64,000 nucleotides of DNA from Cordylochernes scorpioides. Taxonomy: Eukaryota > Arthropoda > Arachnida > Pseudoscorpiones > Chernetidae. The first letter of the stretch is position 1. Every line of letters begins with the position of its first letter. The DNA lies in the NCBI GenBank assembly GCA_030710605.1, contig CP092886.1, positions 52,602,394-52,666,393 on the forward strand, read 5' to 3'. The translations under genes and the position numbers were made by a program. This document shows, piece by piece, positions 55,963-64,000 of the stretch. The notes under the pieces were generated by a model that searched no databases, was not told where the DNA came from, and worked only from the letters and a program-made list of their open reading frames with translations.

Positions 55963-58900
55963 AACAATCAATTTACCACCCTACCCCTGCAAAATCTGCT
56001 CTTCCCATCAACTGCCCAATCAATACCATTTCCACAGAGATTGTCCACTCAACAAACATGAAAAAGAACTGCCAACTAACACCCATTCAGAACCTCTAAA
56101 CCCAGGTAGAACTTTATTATTATTCTCTGTACTCATAAACTATGTATCACTGCCTTGTGTACTTGATACTGCATCATCTATCTCCATCATGCCCTTAAAA
56201 TATTTAAATCACATTCATTACAAAATATTAGATAATTCCCCAAATGAAAGAATAGGTCAGGTAGAAGGATTTAGCTACCCATTATGCAAAATATTGGTTA
56301 GACTTACTTTAGGAAAAATCCCTAAATATCAAGAATTCTTTGTTTGCAATAGTTCAATAGAATACCTTATCCAAGGCTTGCCAACTTTCTATAAATTTAG
56401 TTTACAAATTGATTTTTCAAAAAGCCTACTTTTTCAAAATTATAATTTTTTATACTCTTTTAATCCTAGAACTGATAACCATAATTCCTTTGTGACCACC
56501 CTATGTATTCCCGACCCATATTATATTAAAAATTCATCTCTTTTAAATATTGACCCATTAAGTAATTTTAATTATTTTAATATACCAAATACAAATGTTA
56601 AACATATAGTTCATAATTCAAATCCCATTATTGATTCTAACTCATATCACAGTATGCAAATTCCATGCCCTATTGTCAATTATAACTCATATTTAGACTT
56701 TAGTAACTTAGATATTAACCCAAATTTCTCAATTCAAACAATTTCAGATATTTTGCATAAATATAAGAATGTTTTCTCTAAACACAATTTTGATATAGGA
56801 TGCATAAGAACTAACCCAATTTGCATATCTCTTTTAGATAATATTCCCATAGCACAAAAGCCATATAGGACATCTTTTTACAATAATGCTGAAATACAAA
56901 AACAAATAACTGAATTATTAAAGTATGATATTATTAGACCCTCATCTAGCCCCTATAGTTCTCCAGCATTATTAGTGAATAAGAAATCTGATACCCCAAA
57001 TCACCCCACAAGACTCTGTATAGATTATAGGAAACTTAATCAAAAAACAGTTCCAGAACATACACCAATTCCACTTATAGAACAAATTATAGATAGGTTA
57101 TCACAGTCAAAAATATATACTATTCTAGATGTTAAAAATGCATATTGGCATATACCCATAGATGAAAAAGATAAATATAAAACTTCATTTGTAACACAAT
57201 TAGGTTGTTATGAATGGAATAAACTTCCATATGGTTTAAAAAATGCACCCTCACAATTTGAAAGAATTATGAAATCAATTTTCACTAAACATAACATACA
57301 GTATGCTTTAAATTATTTTGATGATATTATTATACACTCCAAAACTTATGAAGAACACATTAAACATTTAGAAGACATATTAAACATATTTGAACAAGAA
57401 AATATAAAACTCAATCTCAATAAATGTAAATTTTTACAAAAAGAAATAAAATTTTTAGGATACACAATTAACTCAGGAAAATATACACCCAATAACACAA
57501 ATATTGAAGCAATATTAAAATTAAATAGACCATACAATATTAAAACATTACAAAGATTTTAGGTACAATTAATATATATAATAAATTTATTCCCCATTAT
57601 GCACAAATTCGGGCACCATTAAATGAACTTTTGTTAAAAAATGCTGCTTGGTTATGGAGTACAAAACATGAACAAGCATTCCAAACTCTTTAAAATGCAC
57701 TCATTTCAAAACCTGTACTTTATATTTATGACCCATCAAAACCATGCCATGTGGGTTTTTTACATTTTTGATCCATTTTAAAGGCAAGTGATCTGTGTGC
57801 AATGTAAAGTGTATATTATGTAAATATGTATGAAATCTTTGTACTGAATTAATTATTGCTAATGTTTCTATTTCTGAAGCAGTATAATTCTGCTCATATG
57901 GGTGAAGTTTTCTTGAATAATAAGCTATGGGGTGTAAAATGCCTTGTTCATCAGGTTGTTTCAGGACTCCTGCTACTCCTAGACCCGAGGCTAGATGGTC
58001 TTAGATGGTCTTTAATCCTGTCAAGAGCACCAGTATCATTTTACTTAACATATAATGAGTTAAAAGAACATCAAACAACAGAACAAATTAGCAATAGTAA
58101 ATTTAAAATACAAAATGATATCTTTATAATTAATAGAAAGGGTTTTAAAAGAGCTTATGTACCACAAACACTAAGACACAAATAATTAAACAAAGTACAT
58201 ACAAAACATGGACATATTGGAACAACTCAAATGACTAAAATAATTTCTCCATACTATTATTGGCCACATATGACTAGGGATATTGCTATAATTACACAAA
58301 GCATTGTGAAACTTGCCAGTTAAATAAATCTAGGGATAACAGAATTGTTTATGGACCACTACAACAGATGCCAATAGCTACACACCCAAATCATATTTTT
58401 TTTTAGACACAATGGGAGGCTTGCATAATTATGGGACAGTAGATTCCTTTGGACCTTTCCTACAAAATCTGTATCCACTGATTCATATATAACTTGTTTA
58501 AAAAATTTATTCCAAATTAACAAACCTGAAATATTAATAACTGACAGAAATGCAGCTTTTCTTAGCAATAAATTTAAACAATTTTTAGGAAAAAATAATG
58601 TTAAGCATCTACTCACCAGTGCCCATCACCCAGAAACAAATGCAAAAGTAGAAAGATTAAATTCCACTATCATAAATAGGTTAAGATGTGAATATAATCA
58701 TAATTTAAAGATCCCTTGGACAAAATATATTCCTAATATTACTGAAAGTTATAATGATACAGTACATACCATAACAGGCTTTACACCTAGGTTCTTATAC
58801 TATGGAATACAACCACAGTATATAGAACATGACACAGAAACACATACACCAATAGAAAAGGCAAGAAACTTAGCCATTGAAAGAACCATAAAATCCCATG

Positions 58901-59326
58901 AACACAGCAAACAACTTTATGATATTTTAAACACCCAGAACCCATTTTTAAAGAAAGAGATCAGGTAATAGTAAAAACCTTTATTTATCCAAAGACAGGT
59001 AAATTAACACAAAGATATATAGGCCCATTTAAAATTTTAAAACAACTTTCTCCAGTCACATATGAAATAAATAAACCCAATTTACCTCAAAGAAAACAAA
59101 CAGAAATTATACACTCAAATAAACTTAAATTATTTTACCCAGAATCAGACTTTTTATTTCAAAATAGCACTAATTTAGAAAATGACTTAATAGTAAACCA
59201 AAATTCTAACACAAAGTTAATAGATATTGATGATAAACCATATTTTTTACAGGAAGGCCATATTTTGGATATGGACAATGGAGAACAAATATCAACCCCT
59301 ATTCTTTTGCCTACACACATAACTTA
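55826..59326 (+). pseudogene. Ty3/Gypsy Pol, broken and partly inverted
   Basis: Open to 57,562. Protease: LPCVLDTASSISIMPLKY (DTA instead of DTG or DSG). Reverse transcriptase: KYDIIRPSSSPYSSPALLV, TRLCIDYRKLNQKTVP, YTILDVKNAYWHIPI, WNKLPYGLKNAPSQFER, and the active site ALNYFDDIIIHS. A one-base loss near 57,560 shifts the frame after LQRF. 57,757-57,997 is inverted (separate feature). Integrase follows: an HTKHGH region (58,200), a CETC pair (58,308), a DTMGG segment (58,407), ITDRNAAFLSNKF (58,541), and HPETNAKVERLNST (58,628), then a YIGPFKIL C-terminal module (59,020). Stops and shifts at about 57,690, 58,185 and 58,300 and near 58,965 add to the damage. No chromodomain seen. Confidence 0.92.
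57757..57997 (-). pseudogene. In-place inversion of the RNase H segment
   Basis: Only this stretch reads as Gypsy RNase H on the minus strand: SGLGVAGVLKQPDEQGILHP, YYSRKLHPYEQNYTASEIET and FTLHTDHLPLKWIKNVKN. Left and right of it pol reads on the plus strand (KPCHVGF before, LRWSLILSRAP after), so the segment was flipped where it lay. The right junction shows a short duplicated AGATGGTCTTAGATGG, and about 20-30 codons between the RWSLIL block and SRAP are missing compared with relatives. Confidence 0.88.
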
Positions 59327-59800
59327 ATGTTACTTCAAATATCTCTTTATAATCATTTAATTACTCATCCAATATATTGAAAAATACGTTTATATATTAT
59401 TTACATGCATTTAAATGTTTATATTTTAGGAAAAACTCATTTTAAATTATATTTGTGTAAAAATAAACATTTCTACTGCCATTTAATATTTTGAAATACA
59501 GCAGGCATAATGACATAATTATTCATATTTTAAATACCTTTTTTGGCTTCATATAAATTTTTATATTAATCTATCATTATTATTTCTTATATATAGTTTT
59601 ATTTTAATTTCATATTTATATAAATTATTTATAAACAAACTTTCTTTTGTTTTTTTTGAAAAAATATGGACATTGATTTTTATTGTTTAATTGGTAATTA
59701 TTTTATAGACATTTTGATTGCGTTTATTTAATTATTTTTGTAATAGCCATTTTTATTTTCAAATTTTAACTTTTTTAAAATCTTTTTCACAGGGGGGAAA
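59327..59800 (+). other. 3' untranslated region and polypurine tract
   Basis: AT-rich sequence after the last pol stop, ending in the polypurine tract AGGGGGGAAA at 59,791-59,800, which primes plus-strand DNA next to the 3' LTR. Confidence 0.75.
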
Positions 59801-60153
59801 TATTATATAATCTAAAATACAAATATATATATATATATTTTTTAAAACATATATTTTATTTTTTCATTCATTGACTGTTCTGCATTTTTGACCATATATT
59901 CAAAACATACCATTTTTTTATTATTATTTTTTGTTGTAAATATGTATATTTAACCCTACCTATCTTTTATTCACGATTATAGAATTCATTATATAAATTC
60001 TATATTCCTGTGATATAAATAATTTTATGTATATTTTTACTTCAAGAGATTCAAAATAAAAATCTGCTTGAAAGGTAAATAATTATCTTTACTTTTCCAC
60101 GACTGCACCTCTTTTCAACAATAAAACACACAAAAAATTTCTAATCTATAATA
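59801..60153 (+). repeat. 3' LTR of Ty3/Gypsy element
   Basis: 353 bp, nearly identical to the 5' LTR; differences include a TA-microsatellite length change and a few substitutions (for example TTCCCG/TTCCTG). Such similarity means a recent insertion, although the coding region is heavily damaged. Confidence 0.9.
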
Positions 60154-60329
60154 TATATATATATATATATGTGTTTTAATTTTTAAGTAGACACTTTCTT
60201 TTTTATTTAGACATTTACAATTTTAATTTAGACACATGGACTTTTTATAGAAACATATATGTAAAAACATTTAATAGAATTAAAATAAACTTAGAGTATA
60301 TATATGTAATATTGTTGCTAATGTGCTGA

Positions 60330-60705
60330 CGAATGGATAATCTGGCAGTCGTGTACGTGAGACGAGTGTTGATGTTCTTCTCACACGCGGACATCAAGAA
60401 GCAGAGGCAGGGCTAGATGTTAGCACCGAGAGTGATCGGGGACAGCCCACGGAACAGAGGTAGAGGCCATGACACAAACTTGGATGCTTATCACCGAGAC
60501 ATGGAGAGAGAGCGTCTGAGAGACAGGAGCCGCCTGTCGATGGCCACCCTCTAGAACATCTGCTGACCCCCTGCCAAAACCTGTCCTGTTTACATGGGTC
60601 GTCTATAAAGAGTCCCTGGGGGCCCCACATGGGCTGGGCGTTGGCCTTTTTCCTCCCCTCTGTCCCTGCCACCAGCTGACAGAACACTCTTTGGATCTTT
60701 ATTTT
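60330..60705. other. GC-rich segment, right-arm copy
   Basis: Partner of 36,565-36,840, with about 95 extra bp (CTCTAGAACATCTGCTGACC through GGGGGCCCCACATGGGCTGG). Since a CATGGG/GATGG microhomology sits at the junction, the left copy looks deleted. A 97-codon minus frame has no counterpart in the left arm. Confidence 0.55.
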
Positions 60706-61449
60706 GACGTCAACAATTTAAGTTTTACATAAAAATAGGGGTTTATAGGTATTATTAATAAAGATATAGCATATATAAAAAATATGGGGGTGGTAGCAAA
60801 TAGAAACAGTGTACATTTTAATAGAAGGTAGGATATTTTAAGGCATCGGTTCTAACTAATTGGAAGATATGTGACATATACTAAAAGTGTCATTTTATAC
60901 AGTTTAAAATATATACTATATATATATATTTATATTTTATTGATAAGAGATCATTTTGAAGATGAATGAACTATGTGTCGCGTGGCGTTAAAGTACAATA
61001 TTTGTTTGAAATAATATTTTGTAAACTAAACAACATTTCCAGTAAACAAATTATCGTATATTTTAAATGCTCGTGGTAGTGAGGAGTTGAAAACTCGTCT
61101 TTTGAGAGACATTAAGCATGATTTCGAAACAAATATTTTATCAATGGAAGGACTAACCTTGTTGATAATTCCATGCAACGAAAGAATATTATTCGTCTTA
61201 TGGCTTAACTAGGAGAAAGACATTGAACATTTTCCATCTTAAAGACGAAACAATCAGAGGAAAACTGTTTTCCATTTCTGAATTGTAGGAAAAAATCAAA
61301 ATTTGTACTTTTGCTAATTCATTTTAAAGTTTTATTATTCTCTATTTTGTGATATATAAAAATGAAATCATTATTTTTATTCTCAAATTTACTTCATTAA
61401 TATAGTTACTTTTCTCTTTTCATGTTAAATTTGTGAAAAATGTTTAAAT

Positions 61450-61665
61450 ACATAAAAATATTTTCTCACAATGAGTTTCTTCTTATTATGAAATGTTAGC
61501 TTTCAAACGACAATCGCTTTTCAACGGGCTCAATAAATATATCGACTATATCTTACACTGTAATTTTAAGATAAATTCGATATTTATCATCAAGCCCGTT
61601 GAAGAGCGATTATCGCCTGAAAGGTAGCATTTTAAGATAAAAATAAACTCATTGTGAGAAAATTA
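61450..61665. repeat. Foldback family C, right-arm copy
   Basis: Same arms as 35,590-35,825 (TCACAATGAGTTT and complement; CAACGGGCTCAAT and ATCAAGCCCGTTG). Confidence 0.72.
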
Positions 61666-62054
61666 TTTTGTATTTTTAAAAAGTTACTTTTGGCGAAGAC
61701 CATTAAAACTAAACAAAATTTAATGTAAAAAATCACACTCAATTAATGAGGCAATCATAATTGGGAAAACACGCACAAAATATTAATAGGTAAATTAGTT
61801 AATGATACTAATTATAACTTAAGACTTGTAGAGGCTTGTTATATGTTTTAAATATTAAATCAAGATGGAGAATATAGTTTTAAAGCATCTGAGAGAAAAT
61901 CTATTTTGAATTCCATACCAAATGTGCAATCATCACTTCCAACAAGATCCAGTACTATTAATCGAATAAATTGTAAATCACCAAGTACAGTAGACATTTG
62001 TAGCATTTCATCTCATTGTTGAGGACAGTATTACAAAAGCCATGTTTATTGACT

Positions 62055-62150
62055 TAAAATAAGTATTGAAAATTCGAAACTATTATAGACGCGTAAGATT
62101 CTTTTTGAAATTAAACAATTTCTAATGCCCTTACTGCAATGGAAAAATGG
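62055..62150 (+). repeat. Family A arm fragment, right-arm copy
   Basis: GAAAATTCGAAACTATTATA, GACGCGTAAGATTCTTTTTG, AATGCCCTTACTGCAATGG. Partner of 35,108-35,205. Confidence 0.7.
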
Positions 62151-62244
62151 AAAAGTATATCATCTTAGGTACGAATGTAACAACTAGTATTCTTCAGAGT
62201 ATGATCCATGCGCTACACAATAAAACATAGAGCAAATTGATTTT

Positions 62245-62457
62245 ATGGAATGTATATCAGAGAATCTTCCGCGAAACTATAATTGCGCATACATAATGAA
62301 TCTTTCTATACCTTTCAAGAAAATTATATCTGAGAGAAGTGAAAATGTCAGGGGAGAGGTTTCAGGGGAAAAGAAGGTTGACGAAGTTCGGAAGTTCCGT
62401 TGTTCACAAATATTACGAAACCGAAAGGACCTTGTAAGGTCGAGCTTTATTCTGTAA
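62245..62457 (+). other. 70-codon open frame, right-arm copy, doubtful
   Basis: Partner of 34,803-35,015. No domain recognised; see that entry for why I doubt it codes. Confidence 0.3.
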
Positions 62458-62629
62458 GAGGATTCATTTTTCCTTATAAATCAGGACTTTGATTCCAATC
62501 CTTTAACTTAATCTCTCGTCGAATAATATCCAATTACACTGCCTGGGATATTATGGAGAATCTTATAACGAGGAATTCAAAATAGAAAAAATAATTAACA
62601 AAGTTTAGATTTTTGTTTTGTTCTTTTTA

Positions 62630-62725
62630 ATTTCGTGGTCCTCCTTCAATTAATTCACTTGACTGACGTTTTGTCTCCGGGTCATTTGCGCAAACCCATG
62701 TCTCATCACCTGTGATTATTTGTCT
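62630..62725 (-). pseudogene. Mariner relic, right-arm copy
   Basis: The minus strand retains the TGDETWVCANDPETK block seen at 34,540-34,608. No other transposase motif nearby. Confidence 0.6.
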
Positions 62726-63104
62726 CAGTATGTCTAAGTTATTTTGATAGCTTTCCGAAATATTTACCAAATTGAAAGCCTAGCCATTAATTACTTTAAA
62801 AGTTAATAATTAGGGATAACTTTTCTCTCTCTCTCTCAGAGCTGATACTTGAATCATATTTAAATCTTCTCTAATATTGATCGCACCAACCCGTATGATT
62901 TCTATAAAAAGGTGTTTACCTACCTATAATTGTCATTTTAGGTTTAAAAACCGACAATTGTCATTATAGATTTTTCTCTTAAAAGGCTTTCTGATTGGTT
63001 CGACATTCACCTGGTTTCTAATGGTGCACGGTCGACCAGGTTGAATTTCAAATCAATTTTCAAAATGAAATTGATTTCAGTGAGAACTACTATGGTGGCT
63101 TATT

Positions 63105-63385
63105 GAGTGATCGAATTTGACTTAACACCATCACGTCGGCCACAAGAATATCTAATGGTAGGTACTGTCAGTACTCGGGGTCGAATCCCGCATTAAAGAC
63201 TTCTTTCTGAAGATTTTAATTGCTTCAATGCCTTCATTTATTGTACAAGTGAGTGCAAGTAATCAAATGGGGCTCGGACAGACTGTAAATTCCCAATGTC
63301 GATCTACTTTTATCTACGTGTAGACATGGGGCTAAATTACTGAAAAAGAGCCGCTATTCACCCATCTTCATTTTCGTTACCTATA
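63105..63385 (+). mobile_element. SINE family 1, diverged, right-arm copy
   Basis: Head near ACGTCGGCCACAAGAATATC, B-box region GGTCGAATCCCGCATTAAAG, body with TGGGGCTCGGACAGACTGTA and CGTGTAGACATGGGGCTAAA. Partner of 33,890-34,150. Confidence 0.7.
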
Positions 63386-63548
63386 TCATGTGTATTTGGA
63401 AACTATTCAAATACTATGGTAACTCAATAACAATAAACTTCATAAAACATTTCTGCAAAGTCACAAGTTGACGCACCAGGTTAAGTATATTTTTACAGCC
63501 AGAAATATACATATATAGATAATAAATCAATAAAAATCAATATATATA

Positions 63549-63892
63549 TGTTATAGACCAGAAATTTTTGTGTGTTTGATTGTTGAAAAGAGGTGCAGTC
63601 GTGGAAAAATAAAAATAATTATTTACCTTTCAAGCAGATTTTTATTTTGAATCTCTTGAAGTAAAAATATACATAAATTATTTATATCACAGGAATATAG
63701 AATTTATATAATGAATTCTATAATCGTGGATAAAAGATAGGTAGGGTTAAATATACATATTTACAACAACAATAATTAAAAGTGATATTTTTTTGAATAT
63801 ATGGTCAAAAATGCAGAACAGTCAATGAATGAAAAAATAAAATATATGTTTTAAAAAAAAAATAAAATATTTGTATTTTAGATTATATAATA
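63549..63892 (-). mobile_element. Solo LTR of the Ty3/Gypsy family (right arm only)
   Basis: Reverse complement of the 54,866-55,213 LTR: TTTGATTGTTGAAAAGAGGT near 63,575, ATTCTATAATCGTGGATAAA near 63,715 and GTATTTTAGATTATATAATA at the outer end. It lies in TA-rich sequence. The left arm is continuous across this point (near 33,695), so the LTR arrived after the arms separated, followed by LTR-LTR recombination or partial insertion. Confidence 0.9.
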
Positions 63893-64000
63893 TATATATA
63901 TATTTAAAATTATTAAAAACACATTAATGTGATATAACTACAAATAAACATAATCTGATAAATGTCATTTATAGAAATAGAAATTTAAAAAATATATTAT

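Larger units (their letters stand above)
54866..60153 (+). mobile_element. Ty3/Gypsy LTR retrotransposon (right arm only)
   Basis: 5.3 kb between LTRs of 348 and 353 bp, inserted in a TA tract that in the left arm holds mariner element 1. Order: LTR, gag, protease, reverse transcriptase, RNase H, integrase, LTR; placing integrase last is the Ty3/Gypsy order. Purine tract AGGGGGGAAA (59,791-59,800) precedes the 3' LTR. Frameshifts, stops and an internal inversion make it inactive. Confidence 0.95.
48991..64000 (-). repeat. Right arm of the giant inverted repeat
   Basis: Inverted copy of 33,605-48,310; the match still holds at the last bases of the window, so the arm probably continues. Right-only insertions: SINE 50,199-50,476, unknown segment 52,228-52,645, Ty3/Gypsy 54,866-60,153, solo LTR 63,549-63,892. 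Stretches not listed separately (about 48,991-49,600, 50,860-51,580, 51,805-52,215, 52,660-53,210, 53,830-54,415, 60,705-61,440, 61,690-62,050) are AT-rich with no recognised gene. Confidence 0.95.

Overview
This is a eukaryotic, AT-rich, intron-or-intergenic-type stretch with no convincing single-copy host gene. Its transposon content (mariner transposases with D,D34D signatures, R1-like and jockey-like LINEs with C-terminal RNase H, a Ty3/Gypsy element, tRNA-headed SINEs and hammerhead-ribozyme repeats) points to an arthropod, perhaps an arachnid. The species call is inference only.

Layout. 1-4.8 kb: dispersed repeats and a degenerate 220-268 bp tandem repeat. 4.8-16.0 kb: a DNA transposon with about 490-bp terminal inverted repeats (start ACAGGGTGATCC) and a decayed DDE transposase, its interior filled by four LINE fragments in alternating orientation and a solo LTR. 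16-26 kb: a foldback element, a 40-bp minisatellite of about 42 units abutting a 100-N gap, tRNA-Thr-like SINE copies, and a frameshifted member of a multicopy arthropod protein family. 26.1-30.8 kb: a 150-bp satellite of about 31 monomers whose open frames are a by-product of 150 being a multiple of 3. 31-33.6 kb: small repeats and a LINE 3' end.

33.6-64 kb is one huge imperfect inverted repeat. The left arm (33,605-48,310) is mirrored by the right arm (48,991 to the window end) around a 100-N scaffold gap at 48,891-48,990. By-eye differences are about 2-3% plus many insertion differences. Left only: a mariner (37,007-38,330), a ribozyme repeat (38,733-39,113), a near-intact mariner (41,091-42,378) and a non-autonomous LTR element (43,983-46,819). 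Right only: a Ty3/Gypsy element (54,866-60,153), a SINE (50,199-50,476), a solo LTR (63,549-63,892) and an unknown insertion (52,228-52,645). This is either an old genomic palindrome or two allelic haplotigs scaffolded head to head; the gap at the centre makes the second reading serious.

The most interesting biology is a family of short repeats carrying complete type I hammerhead ribozymes. The clearest copy, at 38,924-38,963, has every conserved core position and lies in a unit with 337-bp spaced terminal direct repeats, as expected of metazoan retrozymes (circular-RNA retroelements thought to depend on Penelope-like reverse transcriptases). A second ribozyme, present in both arms, has been cut by a SINE whose 10-bp target duplication is the ribozyme core itself. 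No operon-like cooperation between genes exists here: the genes are selfish elements nested in one another.
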